A DNA stretch of 64,000 nucleotides, taken from the NCBI GenBank assembly GCA_036960175.1, contig JBALWH010000003.1:151557-215556 (forward strand), in the 5' to 3' direction. This document shows, one piece after another, positions 17,753 to 26,837 of this stretch. The notes under the pieces are model-generated. The model saw nothing but the letters and a program-made list of their open reading frames with translations, did not search any database and was not told the DNA's origin. Source of the DNA: Motiliproteus sp036960175. Lineage in GTDB: Bacteria; Pseudomonadota; Gammaproteobacteria; Pseudomonadales; Balneatricaceae. Position numbers and translations under genes: made by a program. Each line of letters starts with the position of its first letter. Position 1 is the stretch's first letter.

Positions 17753-18874
17753 ATGCTTTCAAATTCTGAAAATACACCCTGGCGCATTCTGGTAGTTGAT
17801 GACGAAGAAGGCATTCACGGCATCACCCGAATGATCTTTCGCGGCTATCAGTTCGAAAACCGTAGCATTGAGCTGATCAGCGCCTTTAATGGTGAAGAAG
17901 CACGGGACATATTACGCAGCACATCGGACATCGCTCTGATCCTACTGGATGTGGTGATGGAGTCCGATGATGAAGGCTTAAAGCTGATCGATTTTGTTCG
18001 CAACACGCAAGGCAACCGTGACATACGCATTATTTTGCGCACCGGCCATCCCGGTTATGCCCCGGAAACCGAAGTCATTGTCGATTACGATATTAACGAC
18101 TATCTCAGCAAAGCAGAACTGTCTGCCTCCCGCCTGCTCACCTCGGTAGTGGTCGCGCTGCGCTCCTATCGGGATATCGAAAGTGCCCGTCAGCATCAAC
18201 AGCAAAACACTGATCAACAGCCATTGGAAAGCATTTTGCTAAACCAACTGGGCCAGAGTTTAAAACCCCTGGTGGAAGATTCTATTAAGCAGGCAGGGCG
18301 GCTAAAGCAGCTGGGGCTCAGCCCAATGGCACAAGACCTGGTTCAGGTGCTGAATGCGCACCAACAGCGACTCTATAACAGCTGCCTGATACTGGAGGAT
18401 AACCTGCAGATATTGGTGCAACTGGAAGTGCTCGATGTCAGAGAAATTCTGGATCAGCTAGTACAAAATCTGCTGCCGCAAGCTCGGCAACAGGGCTGGC
18501 TGCTGGATTACCAAGTCGATGAAAATCTGCCAACCCGTGTTCGGCTGGCAGCCAAAGCGGTCAATCAACTGTGGATGTCGCTGACAGAGCATGCCCTGCA
18601 TAGCTGCAGCGGTAGCGATTTAAAACTGCAACTGAGCTACAACGATGCTAGCCAAGAGCTAGAGTTAACAATCAATACCTTAAACTCAGATGATTCCGGG
18701 TTCGGATCCTTAAACCGCAAACCGGTTCAAACTTCAGCTACGCAATGGCAGCGTTTTCGTTACCAACAGGCCGAAAAACTGTGTCAGCAACTAGGAGGGG
18801 AACTGAGCGGTTCTGAACAAGGCGGCGCAGACCAACTGCTTTGCTGCCGCTTACCAGTGGAAGCCATCATTTAA
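17753..18874 (+). CDS. Receiver-domain protein with degenerate histidine kinase-like C-terminus
   Basis: 373 residues from the ATG at 17753 (the frame is open to an ATG at 17687). The receiver domain starts RILVVDDEEG and has the acceptor in LILLDVVMESDDEG and a Lys in DYLSKAE. This style (GHPGYAPETEVI) is seen in receivers of DUF3369-like sensors. After a Gln-rich linker, residues ~200-373 look like a dimerisation helix plus a GHKL-type ATPase fold with weak motifs: the N-box region reads MSLTEHALHSC without the usual Asn. So it may be a non-catalytic kinase relic or binding domain. It directly follows the AraC-AAA gene and is likely its operon partner. Confidence 0.78.
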   Translation: MLSNSENTPWRILVVDDEEGIHGITRMIFRGYQFENRSIELISAFNGEEARDILRSTSDIALILLDVVMESDDEGLKLIDFVRNTQGNRDIRIILRTGHPGYAPETEVIVDYDINDYLSKAELSASRLLTSVVVALRSYRDIESARQHQQQNTDQQPLESILLNQLGQSLKPLVEDSIKQAGRLKQLGLSPMAQDLVQVLNAHQQRLYNSCLILEDNLQILVQLEVLDVREILDQLVQNLLPQARQQGWLLDYQVDENLPTRVRLAAKAVNQLWMSLTEHALHSCSGSDLKLQLSYNDASQELELTINTLNSDDSGFGSLNRKPVQTSATQWQRFRYQQAEKLCQQLGGELSGSEQGGADQLLCCRLPVEAII

Positions 18875-19044
18875 GCAGCAGCTATTGCAGCCATTCTTAG
18901 GCCGATAGCTGCCGGTTAATCACTTCAGGCAAAACTTTAGTAATAGTACAGGCCAACAACTACAGTACGGCAGCCTGCTTATAATCAGCGACACCGATTG
19001 AAAAGCAAGCGGTTACTTCTACCCATAGACGTTGCCTAGAACCC

Positions 19045-19128
19045 TCAGTTTTCAGAGAGGATATAAACCTGTCCGTCATCTGGATCACTGTCGACTTCGA
19101 TACTGAATATTTGTTGCTTGATGTCCAT
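19045..19128 (-). CDS. Micro-ORF 1 (27 residues), DPDDGxVYILSEN motif
   Basis: Short frame ending SDPDDGQVYILSEN. It is paralogous to the 26-residue frame at 20514-20594, with both reading MD(I)K...I.S...D.DPD(D/E)GxVY(I/V)LSEN then stop. The start at 19128 is chosen because similarity begins there; the frame stays open upstream to an ATG at 19227 (60 residues). A weak AAGG lies 12 bases before the start. Highly acidic, no signal sequence. Function unknown; the repeat of the same C-terminus in two copies is the evidence that it is translated. Confidence 0.5.
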   Translation of the reverse strand: MDIKQQIFSIEVDSDPDDGQVYILSEN

Positions 19129-19402
19129 TTCTATTACTACCTTGGAGCCTACTGGCCCTGTTATTACATCGATTGCTGCACTACGGCCTTGGGGTGCAGC
19201 AATCACATAAAATAGATCGACCCACACAATTCCAGTGGCTCTAGTTTTTAGTGTAGTCCCTTAAACACTCAAAGCCAGTGTGGGATTGCTTAACCGCAGC
19301 AAATTATTCCTGCTTAACAATCCAACTCACTGCTGCAACTTAGAACCGCTAAAAAAAAGCACATGAACGACAGCAGCAACCTAACCCTTACCGGCAAAGC
19401 GA

Positions 19403-20391
19403 TCACTGCGACAACCATCCCGAGCTGTGGACCGGTAAAGATAATCCCAAGCGTTCAACGGCGGCAACATTAACCAACACTCTGGGTCGCTCAATCGAGA
19501 CCACAGGAATGCGATCTATATCATCCCCTTGGCGAATCTGCTGCAGCAAATGAGCGGCTCGGCGACCTAGCTCCCGATAGTCCGGTACGACACCAATCAA
19601 CGCTCCCGCTCCAACAAACCCCTTGGTTGGTGCGATCACCCTATAACGAGTCTGATTCAATACCTTCATAACCTCCTTACTACGACTGATTAGGTAGGAG
19701 TCGCTCGGAACATAGATGGAATCGACATCAACCCCTTCTGCCGCCAACAGAGTCAATAAATTGTCCAGTAACGGAGTTCTGGAACCCCCCGCAACTCGAT
19801 CAGATCGATCCCTTGATCGGTGCTGGCTTTTCGCAACTCCTGCAGTTGGCTCATGCTGTTTTCTTCCCGGGGATTGATCAATACGGCAAGGCGTTTGATT
19901 GGGAACATGGTTGCAGCAGTCGTCAACCGCAGTGATGCCGATATGGCATCAGAGATACCGGTAATACTCTTTCCTGAGGGGGAGTTCTGGTTTCTGGAAA
20001 GGCCATCAACCAGCCCGGCGCCAACCGGATCGGATACCATATTAAAAATCTGCGGCCGGCGATTGCGCAGCACTTGCTGAGTCATCACCGACGCAGTCGT
20101 ACCAAACGTATAAACCGCATCGAACTGACTCAGTTGATGTGTTTGCAGGCGCAGCAGCCCGGCAAGACGGTTACGATCCTGACGGGCATCAATGATGGTC
20201 ACCGGGGAATTAAAACCGAGTTCGTTCAAACCCTCGCGAAAACCGTGCTCTGCTTCGGTTTCACCGCGCCAAAGCACCATCAGGATGCCTGCTGACAAAG
20301 GCTGTGGGCCATCGGCAGGCAGGTCTACAGGAGGTTCTTTTGCAAGGAACAAAATGAGTGACAAGCTAAGAAGAATACTTCGTGACAGCAC
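19403..20391 (-). pseudogene. ABC-type substrate-binding protein (COG2984-like), interrupted by a frameshift
   Basis: Two overlapping frames make one protein. The N-terminal part (GTG at 20391 after AGGGGG, 212 codons) has a signal-like start, AGILMVLWRGE and FGTTASVMTQQVL; the C-terminal part (ending at 19403) has VDSIYVPSDSYLISR and GRRAAHLLQQI. The frame breaks at a run of six G (minus strand, about 19785-19790): one added G restores ELRGGSRTPLLDNLLTLLAA and a single ~329-residue frame, the usual family length. Either a recent pseudogene or a homopolymer read error. These proteins are periplasmic binding proteins of often unknown ligand; no permease is adjacent. It sits between the two micro-ORFs. 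Confidence 0.75.
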
Positions 20392-20513
20392 AATAGGCCC
20401 CCTACAGTAGCGACGTCCCTGGCTGAATATTCCTTATCTAATGTGCAACCCTAGACCTAAACGGGCCTACATTTATAGCTCCCGACAACTGCCCTGAGAA
20501 AATTTTCGTGCGG

Positions 20514-20594
20514 TCAGTTCTCCGACAAAACGTAAACCGAACCTTCATCAGGGTCTTCATCGGCCCTGGATATTATTGGCTCTCGCTTATCCAT
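20514..20594 (-). CDS. Micro-ORF 2 (26 residues), DPDEGxVYVLSEN motif
   Basis: Frame of 26 residues starting MDKREPI and ending DEDPDEGSVYVLSEN. A strong ribosome site (AGGGAG, 7 bases before the ATG) supports translation from 20594; an in-frame ATG at 20642 would add 16 residues. It matches the micro-ORF at 19045-19128 over its whole length. The two flank the ABC_sub_bind gene on the same strand. Acidic, no transmembrane segment. Could be a small regulator, a modified peptide precursor or an unknown conserved microprotein; none can be decided here. Confidence 0.55.
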   Translation of the reverse strand: MDKREPIISRADEDPDEGSVYVLSEN

Positions 20595-20651
20595 TTTTAT
20601 TCTCCCTGAGTTCGTTAACCCCGTATTCAATTGCCCATCCATAGTAGCTGC

Positions 20652-20900
20652 TCAGGCCGTCAGCCTCAGACCGTCCGCTGCCTTGGAGTCTTGTTGCTTC
20701 TGGCCGTCGATCCAAGCCACTGCTTCCGCCTCACCGCGGGCAAAAAAAACCACGCGACCAAAAGGGGAAACCTGACCGTTCAAACCAATCTCGCTGCGGA
20801 AAACCCACCAGCTATCGGCGGCCTTTTGCTGCAATTGATGCTGATAAACCGCCGGTTGAAAAGCGGATTTAAAATGACGAATCTGCGCCACCTTAGACAT
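20652..20900 (-). CDS. Hypothetical protein, 82 residues
   Basis: Chosen start is the ATG at 20900 with AGGT about 9 bases upstream; the frame is open to 20954. The sequence has an aromatic-rich core (ADSWWVFRSEIG, FGRVVFFARGEAEAVAWID) and looks like a compact beta-type soluble domain. It lies 70 bp downstream of the NAD-glutamate dehydrogenase gene on the same strand. No recognised family. Confidence 0.5.
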   Translation of the reverse strand: MSKVAQIRHFKSAFQPAVYQHQLQQKAADSWWVFRSEIGLNGQVSPFGRVVFFARGEAEAVAWIDGQKQQDSKAADGLRLTA

Positions 20901-20970
20901 TTTGAAATACCTATCTGATATGAATAAAAAGATGATCAAAGTAATGACCATCAAATAAAATTGTTATTAC

Positions 20971-23900
20971 TTAAACCGCAACCATCTTGGCCGTTTCGCG
21001 AGAACTACCTTGGGCCAGATCCAGCAGTTCACGTAGCGCTACGGAAAACATGGCAATATCCCGGCTAGGGGTATTTTTAAGATCCCTGAGCATCATTTCC
21101 CAGCGCTGAATAAAGGGCCGATTTTGGTGGCTCCAAGTCGCAACTAAGGAGAGTTGTTCATCCTCGTCGCTATGCAACGGCGGCTGTTTGGCGAAGCGCA
21201 GCACGCTGGCCGTCAAAGCCCGTTGCTGGCTGTTAAGGTCATCACGATAACCATCCCGCGCCAGAGCTTGCCAATGATTGAGAGGTTCGAACTCACGCAC
21301 CTGTAGATCAAACCAGTGCAGCTCTAATTGATCGCCCAGCTGAAAATAGATATTCGCCACTTGCTCCAGCGGGTCACTCGTCTCATCGGCGACCTCAACA
21401 ATTCCCAGTAGCGAATACAGTCGATCCGTTGCCGCAATGTATCCCGCCAGCTCTTCAGGAACCCCGGCCTGAGTCCATTGCTTGAATTTTTGTTGCCAGT
21501 TATGATCTGACGTCCCTTGCAGTAATTCGCAAAGGGAAGCTTCCATGGCTGCGACGCCAGGACGAAACTGCTCTATACAGCTAGAGACCTGTAACTCGTG
21601 ACGGTAATTATTCAGGAACCAATGACTGGCGCGTCGCACCAGACGGATCAATTCAGCCATCATCGCCATCTGTACCTGGGCCGCCACCTGATTATCCAGG
21701 GCTTCTATTTCTGCCCACCGGCGATCAATGGCAAAGACCTCTCGAACAATCACATAGACGGCAGCAACTTCTGCAAAGTCAGCACCGGTAGCTTGCCGCA
21801 GACTATGAACATAGGTAATCCCCATGCGATTAACTAGGGCGTTAGCCAGCTGGGTAGCAATAATTTCGCCACGCAAGCGATGGCTTTGTAACTGCTCAGG
21901 AAAACGTTCAACCAGTACTGCAGGAAAAGCATGATTCAGTTCCTGAGACAAATACGGATCTTCGGTTATCCAGGAATCGCTCAAAGCCTGTTTTAGCTCT
22001 GCTTTGCTGTAGGAAATCAACACTGACAGCTCCGGCCGAGTTAGCCCCTGAGCATCGTTTTTATGCTGCAGCAATTGCTCGTCGGCAGGAATAAATTCCA
22101 ATTCCCTATCCAATTTCCCCTCGGCCTCCAAACGCTGAATCAAGCCGATATAGTCGTCGATATTTTTGCCAGCCTGTAGCTGCGCAATACTGATAGCCTG
22201 AACCTGATCGTAGTTATGCTGCAACACCAGTTCGGAGACGTTCTCAGTCATTTCTTTCAGCAAACGATTACGTTGCTTGAGGGTCATATCCCCCTGCACC
22301 ATCACTTCGTTCAGCAGAATTTTAATATTAACTTCGTGATCCGAGCAGTCGACGCCACCGGCATTGTCGATAAAGTCGGTGTTAGCAGCACCACCATCGC
22401 GGCAGAATTCGATCCTCCCCAGCTGGCTAAAGCCTAAGTTACCGCCCTCGCCCAGCACCTTGCAGCGTAGCTGCCGACCATCGATGCGCAAACCGTCGTT
22501 GGCTTTGTCGCCCACATCGGCATGGCTTTCATGGCTGGCCTTAACATAAGTACCAATACCGCCGTTCCAAAGCAGATCAACAGGCGCTTTAAGCAGTGCC
22601 GTGATTAACTCATTGGGTGCCAGCGTATCCGCCTCTATGGCAAAGCTTTGTTGCATCTCTTCGCTGATAGCGATGGACTTGGACTGCCGTGAAAAGATAC
22701 CACCGCCTTTGGATATCAGCTGCTGATCATAATCACTCCAGCTGGAACGCGGCAGCGCGAACAAACGCTGACGCTCGGCAAAACTGGTGGTCTGATCCGG
22801 GGTCGGGTCGATAAAGATATGCTGATGATTAAAGGCCGCCAGCATTAAAGTCTGGTCTGACAGCAACATGCCATTACCGAACACATCTCCGCTCATATCG
22901 CCTATGGCGATAACACTGAAAGTCTCATGTTGGATATCCAGATCCTGTTCCCGAAAGTGCCGCTTCACCGATTCCCAAGCACCCCGGGCGGTGATGCCCA
23001 TGCCCTTATGGTCATAGCCCTGACTGCCACCAGAAGCAAAAGCATCTCCGAGCCAGAAACCATATTCATCGGCAATACCATTGGCGATATCGGAGAAAGT
23101 CGCGGTGCCTTTATCGGCTGCTACCACCAGATAGGGGTCATCCTCGTCATGACGCACTACCTGCGCCGGCGGTTGCAGCTCTCCAGCCACCAGGTTGTCG
23201 GTAATATCCAGCAGGCCCCGAATAAAGATGCTGTAACTGGCCACCCCCTCGGTCTGGATCTGCTCCCTGGAACCCTCTTCTGGCAAGCGCTTAGCAACGA
23301 AGCCACCTTTAGCACCCACCGGGACGATCACCGCATTCTTAACCTGCTGAGCTTTCACCAGCCCCAACACCTCGGTGCGATAGTCTTCCAGTCGATCCGA
23401 CCAACGTAAGCCGCCTCGAGCCACTTTCCCACCCCGCAGGTGCACCCCTTCTACCCGAGATGAATAGACAAACACCTCATACATTGGCTTGGGAAGAGGA
23501 ATATCAGTGATATCACCCGGCGACAGTTTGAAAGAGAAATAGTCTTTAAGATTTCCAGCCTCATCAGCCTGGAAAAAATTGGTCCGTAGCGTCGCTTTAA
23601 TCAACTCCAGAAAACGCCGCAGTATTTTGTCATCGTTAAGACTTTCTACCTTTTCCAGACCGTCCAGAATGCTGCCTTCAATGCGCTCACTCAGCGCTTC
23701 AACCTTGTCGCTGCTGCGGCGCAGTGGGTCAAATCGGGCCCGAAACAAGGCAACCAGCAAGCGACAAATCTGCTGGTGACGGGACAAGGTATCAGCCACA
23801 TAAGGCTGACTAAAACCAAAGCGCAGCTGATGAATATAACGGGCATAGGCGCGAATCATCGCCACTTCCCGCCAGCTCAGCTTGGCGCCGATAACCAGGC

Positions 23901-25869
23901 GGTTAAACTCATCATTTTCGGCACGATCCTGCCAAATAGCGGAGAAAGCCTCCTGGAACAGCTGCTTAACTTCCTGCAGGTCAACGGTGTCCTGCATGCT
24001 GTAGATCAGCGTGAAGTCATGCATCCAGAAGGTCTCGCCATCACGGCGACGAACTTGGTACGGGTGCTCCCCAACAACTCGCATACCCAGGTTCTCCAGA
24101 ATCGGAATAACATCCGACAACACCAGAGAGTCACCTACCGTGAACAGTTTGAAACGCAGTATTTCCTTGGATTGTTCCAACACTCGATAAAAGCTCATGG
24201 CCAGCTCCTGACCATCACTTATTTCTGCCAGACGCTGAATATCGTATACACCGTTACCGGGAACAAAATGCTCTTTATAAGCAGAAGGAAAGGCCCCTCG
24301 GTATAGGCTGGCGTAGCGATTACCTTGCTCTTCACCGCAAGATTCCACCAGAGCATGATGCAGATCGTCATCCCAGGAACGGGATGCATCCACCACTAAG
24401 GCTTCGATGGCGGCGGCATCATAAGGCTGCGGCTGTTCCGGATCTACCTTCAACACGAAATGGGTGCGCGCCAGCACCGACTCTGAAAACAGCGTGTGAA
24501 ACTCGACGTCCTGTGCCTGCAGCTGATCACACAAAATAGTTTCAACCTGCTGTCGCAGCGCCGTGCTGTAGATATCCCGTGGCACATAATAGAGACAAGA
24601 GAAGAACTTGCCGCAAGGGTCTTTACGAATAAACAGCCTGACTTTGCGACGGCCCTGAAGATTGAATCCGCCCATAGCGGTTTCAAACAATTCATCCAAA
24701 CTAGAGAGGAACAACTCTTCCCGCGGAAGATCATGCAGTACCTGCAACAATTCTTTTCCGCTATGGCCACGATCATCCAGCCCAGCCAGCAACACCACCT
24801 GTTGCAGCTTCTGCCTCACGACAGGAATTTCCGCCGGTAGAGCGGAGAAGACTCTGGAGGTATAAAGACCGTAGAAACGGCACTCCCCTACCACCCGGCC
24901 GTCAGCGTCAAAGCGCTTGACCACCACCATATCGCAGTAAGCAGATCGATGTACCTGAGATCGGTGGCCATCTTTAGCCAGCATCAACGGCTTGGCGGTG
25001 ACGATAAATTCGATTTCTGCTTCCCGCAATTGCTGATAGTCTTTGCTGCTACCCAAACGACTGTGGCGTTTAAGGGTACCTAGCTCTGTATCAACGACAC
25101 GACTGACTTTGAGTTTTCGACCACGACCACAAAGTTGCAGCTCGTCGTAACCAAGGAAGGTAAAATGATCGTCCAGTAACCAAGCGAGAAACGCCTGAGC
25201 CTCTTTAATCTCGTTGCGATCTATCTTATCGCTAGAGCCCTGCAACTCATCAATTAAGGCCCGAGCCTTATCGCGCATAGGATGAAAATCAGCAACTGCC
25301 AAGCGCACATCAGCCAGCACATCCATTAAACTCAGGCGCATAGCTTTTAGCTGTTCGGCATCGTTGTGGCGATCCACTTCCATATAGATAACAGATTCAT
25401 CTCTAACCTGGACGCTTCCAGCGTTGTCTTCATTAACATCGACTAGCTGCTGCAAACACCCCTGGCTGTCACGTGAGATACTAAGTACCGCATTATGACT
25501 GGCGTGAATAGCAATCCCCTGGCGGCTTAAGGCGGTGCGGACCGAATCCACGAGGAAAGGCATATCCTGCTGCACAATTTCAATAATCGTATGATTACAA
25601 TGCCATCCATGCTGTTCAAAGTCTGGGTTATAGACTCTTACCGCAGGCTCCTTGGCATCCACTGACTGGATAAAATTCCACGCCGACAGAGTGGCTCCGT
25701 AGAGGTTTTCCAGACGTCTTTCCTGCAGCTCTTCCAGCGGTGCCACTTGATAATAACGCTGGCAAAATTGTTGCACCGAGTTCAGATCAGAAGGGCTGAA
25801 TTTATCGGCAAACAGCTCGTTCAATTGCTCTAGGAGTTTTTCTTTATTACTAATCCGCAGGTCAAACAT
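20971..25869 (-). CDS. gdhB: NAD-dependent glutamate dehydrogenase, large (180-kDa) class
   Basis: 1632 residues, the usual size of the GDH-180 class that converts glutamate to 2-oxoglutarate and ammonia with NAD. The N-terminal ~700 residues are ACT-like/regulatory. The catalytic core has GGLRWSDRLEDYRTEVLGLV and KNAVIVPVGAKGGFV (substrate-binding Lys region, about 815-855), and the dinucleotide region includes IAIGDMSGDVFGNGMLLS near 985-1000. A C-terminal helical region follows. Frame is intact throughout. Preceded (upstream) by a universal stress protein gene on the same strand, 76 bp away. The symbol follows Pseudomonas usage. Confidence 0.96.
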   Translation of the reverse strand: MFDLRISNKEKLLEQLNELFADKFSPSDLNSVQQFCQRYYQVAPLEELQERRLENLYGATLSAWNFIQSVDAKEPAVRVYNPDFEQHGWHCNHTIIEIVQQDMPFLVDSVRTALSRQGIAIHASHNAVLSISRDSQGCLQQLVDVNEDNAGSVQVRDESVIYMEVDRHNDAEQLKAMRLSLMDVLADVRLAVADFHPMRDKARALIDELQGSSDKIDRNEIKEAQAFLAWLLDDHFTFLGYDELQLCGRGRKLKVSRVVDTELGTLKRHSRLGSSKDYQQLREAEIEFIVTAKPLMLAKDGHRSQVHRSAYCDMVVVKRFDADGRVVGECRFYGLYTSRVFSALPAEIPVVRQKLQQVVLLAGLDDRGHSGKELLQVLHDLPREELFLSSLDELFETAMGGFNLQGRRKVRLFIRKDPCGKFFSCLYYVPRDIYSTALRQQVETILCDQLQAQDVEFHTLFSESVLARTHFVLKVDPEQPQPYDAAAIEALVVDASRSWDDDLHHALVESCGEEQGNRYASLYRGAFPSAYKEHFVPGNGVYDIQRLAEISDGQELAMSFYRVLEQSKEILRFKLFTVGDSLVLSDVIPILENLGMRVVGEHPYQVRRRDGETFWMHDFTLIYSMQDTVDLQEVKQLFQEAFSAIWQDRAENDEFNRLVIGAKLSWREVAMIRAYARYIHQLRFGFSQPYVADTLSRHQQICRLLVALFRARFDPLRRSSDKVEALSERIEGSILDGLEKVESLNDDKILRRFLELIKATLRTNFFQADEAGNLKDYFSFKLSPGDITDIPLPKPMYEVFVYSSRVEGVHLRGGKVARGGLRWSDRLEDYRTEVLGLVKAQQVKNAVIVPVGAKGGFVAKRLPEEGSREQIQTEGVASYSIFIRGLLDITDNLVAGELQPPAQVVRHDEDDPYLVVAADKGTATFSDIANGIADEYGFWLGDAFASGGSQGYDHKGMGITARGAWESVKRHFREQDLDIQHETFSVIAIGDMSGDVFGNGMLLSDQTLMLAAFNHQHIFIDPTPDQTTSFAERQRLFALPRSSWSDYDQQLISKGGGIFSRQSKSIAISEEMQQSFAIEADTLAPNELITALLKAPVDLLWNGGIGTYVKASHESHADVGDKANDGLRIDGRQLRCKVLGEGGNLGFSQLGRIEFCRDGGAANTDFIDNAGGVDCSDHEVNIKILLNEVMVQGDMTLKQRNRLLKEMTENVSELVLQHNYDQVQAISIAQLQAGKNIDDYIGLIQRLEAEGKLDRELEFIPADEQLLQHKNDAQGLTRPELSVLISYSKAELKQALSDSWITEDPYLSQELNHAFPAVLVERFPEQLQSHRLRGEIIATQLANALVNRMGITYVHSLRQATGADFAEVAAVYVIVREVFAIDRRWAEIEALDNQVAAQVQMAMMAELIRLVRRASHWFLNNYRHELQVSSCIEQFRPGVAAMEASLCELLQGTSDHNWQQKFKQWTQAGVPEELAGYIAATDRLYSLLGIVEVADETSDPLEQVANIYFQLGDQLELHWFDLQVREFEPLNHWQALARDGYRDDLNSQQRALTASVLRFAKQPPLHSDEDEQLSLVATWSHQNRPFIQRWEMMLRDLKNTPSRDIAMFSVALRELLDLAQGSSRETAKMVAV

Positions 25870-25945
25870 TGTCAGGTCTCGTAGCCAGCTGAGCCAGCCT
25901 AGTTATAATTTCCGTTGCGTTTAAATTCTGGGCTTGCTGAGTTGA

Positions 25946-26419
25946 TCAGCCTGCCGACACCGCCTGCCCCATGGGAGTTGCTGAGGCCTCTTTGCGCAGC
26001 ACCACGACTGAGCAACGCGCTTTATCGACCAGCTTGCTGGTGGTCGATCCGAGTAGGGCTTCATCAACCCTGCTTCGGTTATGCGCAGCCATAATGATCA
26101 GGTCTGCATCGATGATTCGCGCATGACCCAGAAGCTGTCCTGCTGGATGCCCGCTTAACACCGTCAGCGTCGCCTGACAGCCTGCAGGCAGATACTGCTG
26201 TGCATAGTCGTCGAGCTGACACTGCGCTTCTCGGGTTGCCTTGCGGACAGCGGCTTGCTGAAAGCAGGCCGCCACAACCGGAGTGCCGTTATCCGGGATC
26301 ACAGTGACCAGATGTAGCTCAGTTCCCGCTTCTCTTGACCCCTTTAATGCCAGATCTAAAGCTTGATAAGAGAATGACAATTCATCCATATCAACAGGTA
26401 ACAAGATCTTGCTGAACAT
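25946..26419 (-). CDS. Universal stress protein (UspA family)
   Basis: 157 residues from the ATG at 26419 (MFSKILLPVDMDELSF), which has GAGG 9 bases upstream; the frame is open to 26449. Typical UspA core: LPVD at the start and HLVTVIP, ADLIIMAAHNRS, LLGSTTSKLVDKARCSVVVL at the end. The ATP-binding pattern GxxGx9G(S/T) keeps only the last GST, the first two Gly being replaced (HNRSR), so nucleotide binding is doubtful. Single domain. Located upstream of NAD-GDH on the same strand. Confidence 0.88.
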   Translation of the reverse strand: MFSKILLPVDMDELSFSYQALDLALKGSREAGTELHLVTVIPDNGTPVVAACFQQAAVRKATREAQCQLDDYAQQYLPAGCQATLTVLSGHPAGQLLGHARIIDADLIIMAAHNRSRVDEALLGSTTSKLVDKARCSVVVLRKEASATPMGQAVSAG

Positions 26420-26837
26420 ATATCGATGCCTCGTTTGGCTCTGCGCCATTGTTATTATTTTAATAAGTCTCTCTCCCGGCTAAAACAAAATTAGTGGGAT
26501 AGGACAGAAGCTAGAATATAGGGGGCAACCCGCAAAGACCGACGCCGTTTGCGCCATACTCACCTCCTTGCGTGCCAATATAGCCAGATACTAGGAAAAC
26601 AAAGGGCTAGCGGCTGCGATAGGAACTACTATTTTGACCACCAAAGATTGATTAAGATGGATTCCAAGTGCTTTGCATGCCAGCAAAGCCCCCTGGCTTC
26701 GCTACTTTTTTGAAACAATAAAGCACACGGGGACCCGGCAGGTTTCCAGCAGGCGGCGATGTCGTTACTATCAGAGTCTTTGCTATTGCTGACATCGAAA
26801 TTCAACCCTGGTTTCCCGCGCCATACGGGAAAAATAA
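26420..26837. other. Divergent intergenic region between usp and histidine kinase genes
   Basis: 418 bp without a supported gene. It contains a perfect hairpin GCTTTGC-ATGCCA-GCAAAGC (26670-26689) followed some 20 bases later by a T run, and CGATGTC...GACATCG (26756-26799) before the kinase. CCCG-N7-CGGG lies close to the kinase start. No promoter could be assigned with confidence. Confidence 0.35.

Noticed and set aside
19129..19227. Upstream extension of micro-ORF 1 to a 60-residue frame
   Set aside because: Similarity with the second copy begins at the inner Met, so the extension is not supported.
23776..24306. 176-codon plus-strand frame inside the NAD-GDH gene
   Set aside because: Lies fully opposite a well-conserved gene; product resembles no family and other long antisense frames occur along the same gene.
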